Part shown: in pieces, positions 1-8,628 of the stretch
Layout of the letters: the number at the start of each line of letters is the position of its first letter
How positions within the stretch are numbered: position 1 is the first letter of the stretch
Source: Chitinophagaceae bacterium UBA4857
GTDB lineage: Bacteria > Bacteroidota > Bacteroidia > Chitinophagales > Chitinophagaceae
DNA: 60,034 nt
Direction of reading: 5' to 3'
NCBI GenBank assembly: GCA_002399735.1
Contig: DHEF01000045.1
Coordinates: 77,734-137,767 of the forward strand
Translations under genes and position numbers: made by a program
The notes under the pieces: generated by a model
Database searches by the model: none
The model's input: the letters and a program-made list of their open reading frames with translations, nothing else
Told to the model about the DNA's origin: nothing

Positions 1-5
1 TAATG

Positions 6-32
6 TTACAGGTGCACAAGAGTGCGACGCAA
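6..32 (+). repeat. 27-bp repeat, inverted partner at 5922-5948
   Basis: A 27-base stretch beginning TTACAGGTGCACAAG has an exact reverse-complement copy at 5922-5948. The two copies bracket the three-gene operon of sugar porter, epimerase and DUF5107 protein. This is seen directly; the role is unknown. Confidence 0.85.
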
Positions 33-42
33 CCGCAGCTCT

Positions 43-66
43 ATCAGGGAACTGCAGCTGGCAACA
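43..66 (+). repeat. interspersed repeat, second copy at 30342-30365
   Basis: The motif CAGGGAACTGCAGCTGG with flanks recurs at 30342-30365 in the same orientation with one mismatch over 24 bases. Both copies are intergenic, downstream of convergent or terminal genes. Confidence 0.7.
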
Positions 67-92
67 TAAAAATATATTATGACCTGATTGAT

Positions 93-1424
93 TTAATGCC
101 CCATCATAACATTTTCTAGCTCTTCCAATGTTTTGCCTTTGGTTTCTTTTACTTTAAAATATACAAACAATAAACCTATTGCGCAAATGGCTGCATAAAT
201 GTAAAAAGTGCTGTCTTTAAATTTTTCAAACAAAATGGGGAAAGTAAATACCAATATAAAGTAGGCGGCCCATAAACTTAGTACCGCTACAGAAGTGGCA
301 GCACCACGAACTTTGTTAGGAAAGATTTCCGATATCAACACCCAGGTTACAGGCGCTAATGTCATGGCGTAAATACCAATTGCGGCTAATAAAAACCAGG
401 ACACACTTGCCGATCCTGCACCTAGTAATTGAACTACAATAATATATAAAATGGCCAGCCCGCCGGCGCCCAATAACATCAATGGTTTACGTCCTAATTT
501 ATCTACCAACAGCATAGCCAAAATGGTAAATACCAGATTTACGCAACCTATAAAAACTGTTTGTAACAATTGGTCATCCTGCGATGCGCCAATGCTTTCG
601 AAAATGCGTGGCGTATAATTAAACACTACATTTATTCCGCATAGTTGTTGAAACACAGCCAGCCCGATACCAATTAAAACAGCAGGCAATACAGCTTTGT
701 TTAATAAAGTACGCCAGTTGGTTTTAGTGCTACTGGTTAATGATTTTTGAATAGCTGTTATTGAGTTGTTAGCAAAATTGCTGTCGGCAATTTTTGTAAG
801 TATGGTATTGGCTTGTGTTACTTTATTAACCTGTACTAACCAACGCGGACTTTCGGGTAACCACCAGGCTCCAATAAAAAAAAGGGTAGAGGGAACGGCG
901 CCTAAACCAAACATCCAACGCCAGGCATCTTCACCGCTGTTACGTAATGCGTAGTTAACAATATTGGTAACCAATATACCAATTACAACGGTTAATTGAT
1001 TAATGGCAACCATACGTCCACGAAGATGTGCAGGCGCAATTTCGGCAATATACATAGGTGATAACATAGAAGCCATACCAACGCCTACACCTGCCATACA
1101 ACGAGCGGCAATAAACATATCACGACCCGTAGCCAGCGCCATTGCAATAGACGAGATGGCGAATATAGCAGCAGCCAATAACAAGCCGACACGGCGACCA
1201 TATTTATCGGATACTGAGGCTGCAATGCCACAACCAATCATAGCACCAATAGCCAGACTACCGGTTGCAAAACCTTCCCAATAAGCATCCAAGCCAAACT
1301 GCTCCTGCAAAAAAGGTAAAGCGCCTGCAATAACCGCAAAATCAAATCCGAATAAATAACCGCCTAATGCCGAAATAAAAGATATGCCTAAAATATAGCG
1401 ATGATTATAGTTTGTTGTCTGCAT
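93..1424 (-). CDS. MFS sugar porter (sugar:H+ symporter type)
   Basis: This is an inner-membrane transporter of the major facilitator sugar porter family (XylE/GlcP-like), 443 aa and about 12 transmembrane helices. Family signatures are visible: GYLFGFD in helix 1, the loop motif DKYGRR, ESPRWL after helix 6, QQLCGINVVFNY in helix 7, DKLGRK, and ETKGKTLEELE near the C-terminus. An upstream extension to 1508 is open but would overlap the epimerase gene; ATG at 1424 lies 4 bp after the epimerase stop and fits the usual N-terminus. It is the last gene of an operon with aldose epimerase and a DUF5107 protein, which suggests uptake of a hexose released by the neighbouring glycoside hydrolase. The exact substrate cannot be read from sequence. 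Confidence 0.92.
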   Translation of the reverse strand: MQTTNYNHRYILGISFISALGGYLFGFDFAVIAGALPFLQEQFGLDAYWEGFATGSLAIGAMIGCGIAASVSDKYGRRVGLLLAAAIFAISSIAMALATGRDMFIAARCMAGVGVGMASMLSPMYIAEIAPAHLRGRMVAINQLTVVIGILVTNIVNYALRNSGEDAWRWMFGLGAVPSTLFFIGAWWLPESPRWLVQVNKVTQANTILTKIADSNFANNSITAIQKSLTSSTKTNWRTLLNKAVLPAVLIGIGLAVFQQLCGINVVFNYTPRIFESIGASQDDQLLQTVFIGCVNLVFTILAMLLVDKLGRKPLMLLGAGGLAILYIIVVQLLGAGSASVSWFLLAAIGIYAMTLAPVTWVLISEIFPNKVRGAATSVAVLSLWAAYFILVFTFPILFEKFKDSTFYIYAAICAIGLLFVYFKVKETKGKTLEELENVMMGH

Positions 1425-1428
1425 ATAA

Positions 1429-2493
1429 TTATTGAACTGATAATTTAAAAATAGTTGTTGCCTGGTATGTTTCTTCTGGCTGTAAAATACAGTTTGGAAA
1501 ATGGGCATGGTTTGGACTATCCGGATATAATTGGGTTTCTAACGCAACAGCACCATGTTGTTTATAAGGCACTTGCTGCGAACCAATGATACTACCATCC
1601 CAATAGTTTGCGGTGTAAACTTGTATGGCAGGTTTGGTAGTGTACACGGTAAGTGTACGGCCACTTTCTACATCATATAATCCGGCAGCTTTACTAAGTT
1701 GACCTGGTGTTTTGTCTATCACAAAATTATGATCGTAACCTTTATCGGTTGTAAGCACTTTAATATGTGTGCCTATCAACTTTGGTGTAGTAAAATCAAA
1801 TGGTGTATTGTACACTGCTTGTATTTCACCTGTGGGAATATTGTCACTGTTTTTTGGCGTGTAATGTGTTGCTTGCAACCAAAGTTGGTGTGTAAGTATA
1901 GTAGCTTTTTTAAAACCTGATAAATTAAAATAACTATGATTGGTTAAGTTAACCGGTGTTGCTTTTGTGGTATTGGCTTTGTAAGCTATACTAATATTAT
2001 TTTCATCATCTAATGAATAGGTTACCGTAATATCAACCTGGCCGGGATAACCCTCCTCACCATCATTGCTGGTATAACTAAATGTTACTCCAGCTTTTTC
2101 CGGTTGTTTAAATGTATCGGTTAGTTGCCATAGTTTATGGCTAAATCCTTTGGTGCCGCCATGCAAATGATTTTTACCATCATTTTTTGCAAGGATATAT
2201 TGTTTTTCAGCCATTACAAAACTTCCGTTTGCAATACGGTTAGCAAACCTGCCCACCGTGCAACCGAAATACTCTTTATTAATCAGGTAATCGTTTATGT
2301 TGTTAAACCCTGCTACAATATTATCTGAATTACCGTGTTTGTCAGGCGTATATATGGCTATAATACTTGCGCCAATATTAGTAAGCGTAACCGTTGTAAT
2401 ACCATTGGTAAGCGTAATTAAATAAACACCTTTTTCCGTATTAACAGGAGTTGTTATTGCTACATTGCATACTATGGTATCGGAATTAATCAT
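1429..2493 (-). CDS. galM: aldose 1-epimerase (mutarotase)
   Basis: It interconverts alpha and beta anomers of aldoses such as galactose or glucose before phosphorylation. The 354-aa length is normal for the family. Visible signatures are KNHLHGG near residue 110, the active-site region NHSYFNLSG containing the proposed catalytic His, and ALETQLYPDSPNH near the C-terminus with the catalytic Glu. There is no signal peptide, so it is cytoplasmic. It sits 14 bp after the DUF5107 gene and 4 bp before the porter gene, so the three are probably one transcript. The mutarotase beside an alpha-galactosidase-like enzyme points to galactosides, by inference. Confidence 0.93.
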   Translation of the reverse strand: MINSDTIVCNVAITTPVNTEKGVYLITLTNGITTVTLTNIGASIIAIYTPDKHGNSDNIVAGFNNINDYLINKEYFGCTVGRFANRIANGSFVMAEKQYILAKNDGKNHLHGGTKGFSHKLWQLTDTFKQPEKAGVTFSYTSNDGEEGYPGQVDITVTYSLDDENNISIAYKANTTKATPVNLTNHSYFNLSGFKKATILTHQLWLQATHYTPKNSDNIPTGEIQAVYNTPFDFTTPKLIGTHIKVLTTDKGYDHNFVIDKTPGQLSKAAGLYDVESGRTLTVYTTKPAIQVYTANYWDGSIIGSQQVPYKQHGAVALETQLYPDSPNHAHFPNCILQPEETYQATTIFKLSVQ

Positions 2494-2507
2494 TTGTGCT
2501 AATAGAT

Positions 2508-5500
2508 TTATGCAATTACTTTTTCAGTCACAGCGGGATTAAAAAATGATAACATCTGCAAATGTGTAGCGGCTCCCTGGTGGTTAATATCCATTGCTAA
2601 AACCTGATGTAATAGGGTAGTAGCTTTATCAGTTTTTAATAAACCAAGGTAACCCAAAGCTTGCAGATACAAACAATGTATACAGTTGCGTAAGTTTATA
2701 TCTACATCAAAAACCAGCATATCCGGTAGGGATACAGCGAAATAATCAATCTTTATTTCATCGTTAATATGTTTTTCGCCAAATGTTATAAAGCGTTCAA
2801 AAATCTGGTTGGCTTTTTCGTTTTCACCTAATTTTTTCCAGGCCAATGCCTGGTAAACTATTTTGTCCGGTTGTGCATCGTTATAATAAATAGCTTGGGC
2901 GGGCTCGCTTATACCAACAGTGGCTTTTATAAAATATTCAGTTGCTAATTGATGGTTTTGTTTTCCTTCATAGGCGCAACCCAATAAATAATGAATATCG
3001 TTTTCTTGTACACCATATAGTTTGCCTTCGCCTAAGTTTTCAGGGTATTTATCGGTATAGTTTAGTAATGTTATAGCTGTATCATATTCACCATTTTGTA
3101 ATGCCTGTTTGGCAAGTGAAGTATAACACAATAAAAACTGCCCGACAATTTTGCCTTCGCCACCTTCCCAGGGATGAAACCTTCTTTGTGCCAGCAGCGT
3201 ACGGGCTTTTTCAAACTTGCCCGTATTGTTGTATAATGTTATCAATTCCAAATATAAATCATCACGTTGTTGTACAAGGTTCAGGTACTTGTTTAGCAAG
3301 TTCAATCTTTCTTCAAATCCTCTGCCCGTAACTTTGTACAATTGGTCTAACTCCATTAAAACCCTTGCATCATTATTATTTAAGTCAAAGGCTTTTTCTA
3401 AATAGCTAATTGCTTTTGGCACATCTTGTTGTTTGTTATAATAAGCTAAAGACAAGTTACGGTACGGTGTGGCAAAATCCGGTGCAATTAAGGTTGCTTT
3501 CTCCCAGCAATCAATGGCCTCTGTATATTGTCTTTTATCATACCATAAATTACCCAATGTATATAAAGCAGTCGCGTTAGCAGGGCTGTTCATTATAGCT
3601 GCTTTTAAAATAGTTATTTCTTCTACTTTATTAGGAAAACAACCGGCAGGCGATTGTAGGGCAGCTAGTTTGTAATAGTTTGTAGCCAACGAAACATGAT
3701 TACTTTGCAAAGCATACCAGCCCATGTAATAATATACCAGAGGCGAAATGGTTTCGTTTTGATGGGCATATAACTCCAGTAGTTCCAATGCATCTGTAAA
3801 GAAACCTGCATGTGCATAGTCTAACGATAACTCCAGGTAGTTATTACTATCATTGCGTAATAAACTGAATAGCCGAATTAATAATTGGTCAGCTTCGTTT
3901 TTATTATTATTCGCTGTATGGTGTTTGTATAACTCATAATACACACCGCTATTAAAAATATCAATACTAATAGATTCCTGAATAAAACTTACCAACTCAT
4001 TCTTTTGCAATTTCTTTAGTAAAATACTTTTTAAGTGTCTGGCAGTCTGGCTATGGTTATTTTTTACTAAGGACTTATCAATATGTTGTAAAGCCAGTTC
4101 ATATTTTTCTTGTTTACAGGCTATACGAGCCAGTGCTAAAAAGCCGCTATGTTGCCAGGCATCGTTCCAGGTAGCTTTGTAAAATGCATCATAAGCTTCC
4201 TGTGTTTTTTGTTGCAATAGCAAACACCATCCTAAATTATAATAAGCTTCTCCATCGTAAGGATTAGGATTGCGTTTTGTTAACGCTTCAATCGCTTTTT
4301 TAAAATACGGTGTTGCTTTTTCAAATTGTCCGCGACGTAATAACAATAAACCCATCGCATTATTACAGCGTGTATCATGCGGACTTCTTCTTAACGCTTC
4401 ATTATAATAATCACTTGCCTGGTAAGTCGCATGTCTATACTGTTCAATATGCAAACCTGTCAGGTACAAGTCTTCTATTTGTTCAATCTCCGATGGTTGT
4501 AAAGCAGCCTTGGCCGGCTCAGGTATTTCTTTATTATCATTTTCTTCCCATTGCCAGTCAACCAGTGTTGTATTATTTTCATCAGTTACCACAACTTTCC
4601 AATCTGCTAACATAACGGTAGTATCTGTATGCAATGTTTGTATAAAAATATGTTCGGGAGAAATGTTGGATTCATAACGCTGCACTAATTCATTCTTACA
4701 GTATAATTGCACTGTTGCGTTTTTATAGAATGCCGTGGTATATACTTTTATGTGTACATTATTGCCTTCTATTTCCATATTTACCATGGCTTCTTTGGTC
4801 GCATTTTTAACTGCGCCAATCTTAGCATAAGGCATGAAATATTGTTCAAAATTTTTTCCTTCGTTGGGGTTAAGCCATGAAAAGTCGGGTTGATTATCGG
4901 TAAACACACCCGTCATTAATTCAATATAAGGCCCGTCTTCATCGGTCAGGTTGCGGTCCCATGCAAAACCAAAATCGCCATTACCCCAAGTCCATTGTTT
5001 TTTACCTGGCGATAAATGATGATCCGCCACATGCAACATGCCCGCTTGGGTATCATGTTCATAACAGCCCATAAAATCATAATTGGAACGTATTGCCATA
5101 TACGAAGTTGGTACCGGGATAGTACTGTATTTTGATATATCAGTACCCGGTGCATAATCTACTTTGTAATAAGTTCCGGTAGCAATAGGAAAATCTGATA
5201 CATCACGTTTGCCATGATCAAATACCGCATATACATCCGGTGGGAAAATAGATTGATAATGTTCATTTACTTTCACTGCAGGATTGGCCCACCATAAAAA
5301 CGTTTGTGCAAAGGGCGACCGGTTAAACAAACGTCCTTTTATTTCCAGATATGCTTTACCGGGATGTAATGTAAACCCCGCCATACCTTTTGTCCTGAAC
5401 ATTTTTTCTACTTCATTCACCCAAACTGTTTTACTGCCGTCTGTGTTTTCTTCTATCGTATAATCAACCGGGCTAAAAGTACTGGGACGATGGTGTTGCG

Positions 5501-5855
5501 GCCAGTTAAATTCAATACCTCCCGATATCCATGGACCGGCTAACCCTACCAATGCCGGTTTAATTACCTGGTTGTAATAAACGAAATCGCGTTGTTGCAC
5601 TTTATCATATGCACGTTGAATACGACCGCCAATTTCAGGCAGCACCATTATCAGCAAATATTCATTTTCAATATACACGGCCGTGTATTCCACATCTTCT
5701 TTTTCATCGGCAATGGTTTCAATTACTGCATGCGGATATACTACGCCACTACTTCCCTGGTACACACGCTTCTCTAAAAACATCGGATTTTTTTCAGGTG
5801 TGCCAACTTTATACGTTGGTATTGTTACTTTCTCTATCCATGCTTTTACACTCAT
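2508..5855 (-). CDS. DUF5107 domain protein with TPR repeats
   Basis: This 1115-aa cytoplasmic-looking protein has an N-terminal DUF5107-type region, roughly residues 1-330, rich in aromatic sugar-binding-like motifs (GGRIQRAYDK, SGGIEFNWPQHH). It is followed by a long C-terminal array of tetratricopeptide repeats (NAMGLLLLRRGQFEKA, YNLGWCLLLQQKTQEA, YTLGNLWYDKRQYTEA). DUF5107/TPR proteins are common in Bacteroidota sugar loci, but their biochemistry is not established to my knowledge. The open frame reaches a TTG at 5870; the ATG at 5855 is preferred because GGAGG sits 8 bp upstream. It is the first gene of the epimerase and porter operon. A galactose mutarotase-like fold for the N-terminal half is possible. 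Confidence 0.85.
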   Translation of the reverse strand: MSVKAWIEKVTIPTYKVGTPEKNPMFLEKRVYQGSSGVVYPHAVIETIADEKEDVEYTAVYIENEYLLIMVLPEIGGRIQRAYDKVQQRDFVYYNQVIKPALVGLAGPWISGGIEFNWPQHHRPSTFSPVDYTIEENTDGSKTVWVNEVEKMFRTKGMAGFTLHPGKAYLEIKGRLFNRSPFAQTFLWWANPAVKVNEHYQSIFPPDVYAVFDHGKRDVSDFPIATGTYYKVDYAPGTDISKYSTIPVPTSYMAIRSNYDFMGCYEHDTQAGMLHVADHHLSPGKKQWTWGNGDFGFAWDRNLTDEDGPYIELMTGVFTDNQPDFSWLNPNEGKNFEQYFMPYAKIGAVKNATKEAMVNMEIEGNNVHIKVYTTAFYKNATVQLYCKNELVQRYESNISPEHIFIQTLHTDTTVMLADWKVVVTDENNTTLVDWQWEENDNKEIPEPAKAALQPSEIEQIEDLYLTGLHIEQYRHATYQASDYYNEALRRSPHDTRCNNAMGLLLLRRGQFEKATPYFKKAIEALTKRNPNPYDGEAYYNLGWCLLLQQKTQEAYDAFYKATWNDAWQHSGFLALARIACKQEKYELALQHIDKSLVKNNHSQTARHLKSILLKKLQKNELVSFIQESISIDIFNSGVYYELYKHHTANNNKNEADQLLIRLFSLLRNDSNNYLELSLDYAHAGFFTDALELLELYAHQNETISPLVYYYMGWYALQSNHVSLATNYYKLAALQSPAGCFPNKVEEITILKAAIMNSPANATALYTLGNLWYDKRQYTEAIDCWEKATLIAPDFATPYRNLSLAYYNKQQDVPKAISYLEKAFDLNNNDARVLMELDQLYKVTGRGFEERLNLLNKYLNLVQQRDDLYLELITLYNNTGKFEKARTLLAQRRFHPWEGGEGKIVGQFLLCYTSLAKQALQNGEYDTAITLLNYTDKYPENLGEGKLYGVQENDIHYLLGCAYEGKQNHQLATEYFIKATVGISEPAQAIYYNDAQPDKIVYQALAWKKLGENEKANQIFERFITFGEKHINDEIKIDYFAVSLPDMLVFDVDINLRNCIHCLYLQALGYLGLLKTDKATTLLHQVLAMDINHQGAATHLQMLSFFNPAVTEKVIA

Positions 5856-5863
5856 GATATTAT

Positions 5864-5868
5864 CCTCC
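5864..5868 (-). promoter_or_regulatory. Shine-Dalgarno GGAGG for the DUF5107 gene
   Basis: On the minus strand GGAGG lies 8 bp before the ATG at 5855. A strong Shine-Dalgarno is unusual for Bacteroidota, and it decides the start over the TTG that overlaps it at 5870. Confidence 0.7.
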
Positions 5869-5921
5869 AATAATTTAATTTTTATTTTTGTTATCAGCTA
5901 CAGTACTACTATCATCGTTCC

Positions 5922-5948
5922 TTGCGTCGCACTCTTGTGCACCTGTAA
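5922..5948 (-). repeat. 27-bp repeat, inverted partner of 6-32
   Basis: Exact reverse complement of positions 6-32. It lies in the 317-bp intergenic stretch 5856-6172 upstream of the DUF5107 gene. Apart from this repeat and the Shine-Dalgarno, that stretch shows AT-rich direct repeats of an 8-mer ending CTAATT (6163-6186), which run into the last codons of the next gene. I see no gene in it. Confidence 0.85.
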
Positions 5949-6172
5949 CTTTACTCAGCATTATGCAAGGTACACCCCGACTCGTCGGTGGTACAGTAGC
6001 AATTCTATTCAGCAATATGCAAGCCTCTCTTTTTTTGCATAATATTTTCAAATGCTTAAAACTTTCCATCACTTCTAGCAAGGATATTTCTACTGAACGT
6101 TAGATATTTATTTTCCATTTTCGTTTCGTGAGACACGAACCGAGGCTATCGATTATTCAATTACCTAATTAT

Positions 6173-8596
6173 CTAATTGCCTAATTCTTCTTGCACCAAT
6201 TTTAACATCACCGCATCTTTTACCGGCACTTCAATAGTAAAATTTGGTTTCCCATTTGCAATGGTGCCAACCACACTACCAGTTAAAAAGTCAACTACTT
6301 TATAGTTTTTATTTTTCCATTTTACATCAGCCTGTTCAAATGTTGCAGTAAATGTTTTATCCGTATAAAAATTAAATGCTGCTAATAAAATAGTGTCGCC
6401 GGGTAAATAAAAACGCAGTTGTTGCGATTGTCCGTTACCTACCGGAAAGTTAAGCGGTGTAAAAGCTTTGGGGTTACTAAAAAAGTTACAAACCGCTTCG
6501 TTGTTTAAAAACTGCCTGGCTCTTTCTGCTGCTATTTTGTTTCTGTAATCGGTGCCGTCGCCAAATACGCTACCTAAAGCCATCATGCTAAACAGCCTCA
6601 CTTTTACATCCTGCTCACCAATGTCTTTATGCTTTTGAAAATTTTTCATTACAATCACATCCATATTGGTATAGGGCCATAAAGTGCCTTGTGTCCACCA
6701 GAAATGGGTGGCACTAACCATTGATGCGCTGGTACTGCCATAATGTGGTAGGCCCGGTTGGTCGTTGCGTAAGTGTGAATATACATCGGTGGATAAAAAC
6801 CTTGTATGTGCATACTGGTGCGGAAACAAGGGCGATATAGCTTGGGTAATAAAAATATCCGGACCAAGAATGGAGTCAGTTAAGTGTTGCAGCATTTTCA
6901 TGCCGTAGTTATAGGCCTGCTTACCGGAACGTATGGTGGGATCGTACCTGCGGGTAGATTCCAATGCACCGGCTGACAGAAAATCAATTTTTAAAAACTT
7001 TGCATCGATGGCTTTGGCTTTCAACAGTTGTTTTATTATATACTCCCGTACATATGGGTGTGTAGGGTCAATAGGAAATGCTCCCCAGTCGCCATCTTTG
7101 TAAGGCACATAATTTCTGTTTTCGTCTAATAATATAACATCACGTAAGGGATGATCAGTTAATGTTAAACGGGCATCGTTAATACCGCTTTTCCAGTTCC
7201 ATAAGGCAAAGGGAATAAAATAAAAACCCATTTGCTGGCCTTTCTTTTTACCATAACGGCTTACCGATTGTAATACTTCGGTACTATAAATTCCCTGATC
7301 GTAGGAGTCGATACTTAAAACGGGTTTGGTAGTTTTATTAAAGTTTTTTAAGCTGTAAATAAAGTCTGAAACTTTGGCTACATCCAACGGCATCATTACT
7401 TTTTCATAACCCAATACACCTTCTACACCAAAGCTGTTCCAATAAAAAGGGGCTGCTTTGCTCCATTTTTTACTACCCGCAATTTTCTGGATTGTTTTAC
7501 CATAGCCCATTAAATCGGTACGAATATCTCCCGAAGCAGATAAGAATAACAACGGAGCAGTAACGGATGTTCCTACTTGTGTACCATGGGCTACCATATC
7601 ATGTGTACCATCTTTACCTCCGTAGGAATCGGGTAGGGCCGGATTGTCTTTTGTAGCCGCACCACCATAAATAATGAGTGAATCAATTGCTTTATTGTTT
7701 GTTCCTGTGCCGTATTGTATGCCTGTTTTCCAAAAATCGTGTGCCAGGTTGCCAATAGCAAAACCACTGTTGGTTTGCGGGTGGTAAACTGATACCAGTT
7801 CGTAACTTATACCGCTTACTGTTTGGTTATTGTTGGGCCATTTTTGCGATATTACATCCACCCAGTTATCGTTATCGTAAGGATAGTCGGTAATTAAATT
7901 GCCTTCGTTTGGTAATACAATTTTTCCGCCATTTGCAGGTACAATGCTAAGTGGCGATATATTGCGGGTCTCAATAATTGAGGCAGGTTGTACTGCTTCG
8001 GCTTCGCTGCTGATTAATACAAATGGTTGCAGCTCGTACACCGTAATGTATTGTGTTAGTTTAACCGGACTGCCTGTTGATTGATGAACAACATTTATAC
8101 AAATTCCTTTACCCAACGGATCTTTTATATTATCAATAGTATATTGGTGTTCTTTGTAATCAGAAGCGTTAAAAGTACCGTGTTTTACATCTTCTATATA
8201 AGCAATGGTATTATTAAAATGGGTGCCGTTTGTAAAGTGATAATTTATTTTACCGGTGTTATTGTTGATGATAACATTTACGTAAGGATTGGAAATAGTT
8301 AATATGCCATCCTTATCTTCTTTTTGTTGCGCATAGGTGATACTACTATAAAATAGTATTAACATAAAAAAGCCCAGCCTGATAAAATGACTATTGGTGT
8401 AATTGCGTGAGGGATGCGAAGGGCGGCGAGGAACGAGCCGGTGCGAAGGCCATAGCCAACGCACGGAAGCGAAGCGTACCCCGTAGCAGCCCGGCCCTGC
8501 CGGTAGCAATAACCATGCGTGTAACGAATTGTTTTTTTTGCTACCGGCTGGGACACGCCCCAATAATAATTTATATACTGATTGTAAAATAGTCAT
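6173..8596 (-). CDS. secreted glycoside hydrolase, clan GH-D-like (alpha-galactosidase type)
   Basis: The 807-aa open frame encodes a secreted TIM-barrel hydrolase. An N-terminal beta-sandwich (about residues 90-400) precedes the barrel. FLKIDFLSAGA resembles the nucleophile strand of GH27/GH36/GH31-type enzymes (Asp of KID), and the later STDVYSH could carry the acid/base. A small beta domain ends the protein. It lies 33 bp after susD in the same transcript. The N-terminus is odd: residues about 13-63 are translated from a GC-rich REP-like repeat (8405-8558), and the hydrophobic signal core (FFMLILFYSSITYAQQ) starts only near residue 76. The true start may be the ATG at 8596 or the ATG at 8365. 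The glycosidase class is moderately sure; the substrate is not. Confidence 0.72.
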   Translation of the reverse strand: MTILQSVYKLLLGRVPAGSKKNNSLHAWLLLPAGPGCYGVRFASVRWLWPSHRLVPRRPSHPSRNYTNSHFIRLGFFMLILFYSSITYAQQKEDKDGILTISNPYVNVIINNNTGKINYHFTNGTHFNNTIAYIEDVKHGTFNASDYKEHQYTIDNIKDPLGKGICINVVHQSTGSPVKLTQYITVYELQPFVLISSEAEAVQPASIIETRNISPLSIVPANGGKIVLPNEGNLITDYPYDNDNWVDVISQKWPNNNQTVSGISYELVSVYHPQTNSGFAIGNLAHDFWKTGIQYGTGTNNKAIDSLIIYGGAATKDNPALPDSYGGKDGTHDMVAHGTQVGTSVTAPLLFLSASGDIRTDLMGYGKTIQKIAGSKKWSKAAPFYWNSFGVEGVLGYEKVMMPLDVAKVSDFIYSLKNFNKTTKPVLSIDSYDQGIYSTEVLQSVSRYGKKKGQQMGFYFIPFALWNWKSGINDARLTLTDHPLRDVILLDENRNYVPYKDGDWGAFPIDPTHPYVREYIIKQLLKAKAIDAKFLKIDFLSAGALESTRRYDPTIRSGKQAYNYGMKMLQHLTDSILGPDIFITQAISPLFPHQYAHTRFLSTDVYSHLRNDQPGLPHYGSTSASMVSATHFWWTQGTLWPYTNMDVIVMKNFQKHKDIGEQDVKVRLFSMMALGSVFGDGTDYRNKIAAERARQFLNNEAVCNFFSNPKAFTPLNFPVGNGQSQQLRFYLPGDTILLAAFNFYTDKTFTATFEQADVKWKNKNYKVVDFLTGSVVGTIANGKPNFTIEVPVKDAVMLKLVQEELGN
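8405..8558 (+). repeat. GC-rich REP/MITE-like repeat, copy A
   Basis: This GC-rich element starts GCGTGAGG and ends GGGACACGCC, giving short imperfect terminal inverted repeats (GCGTG/CACGC). Copy B at 22559-22700 shares GCGTGAGG, GTGCGAAG, GGA(A)GCGAAGCGTA, CCCG, TTTTTTGC and CACGCC in the same order. It is far richer in GC than its surroundings. Copy A lies inside the 5' end of the glycoside hydrolase frame and keeps it open. Confidence 0.7.
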
Positions 8597-8628
8597 GATG
8601 ATATAAAGAGGAACTTGTAATTTTTTAA

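Noticed and set aside
5683..6103. Open frames across the DUF5107 start region on the plus strand
   Set aside because: No motif, and they overlap the start of a well-supported gene and a repeat.
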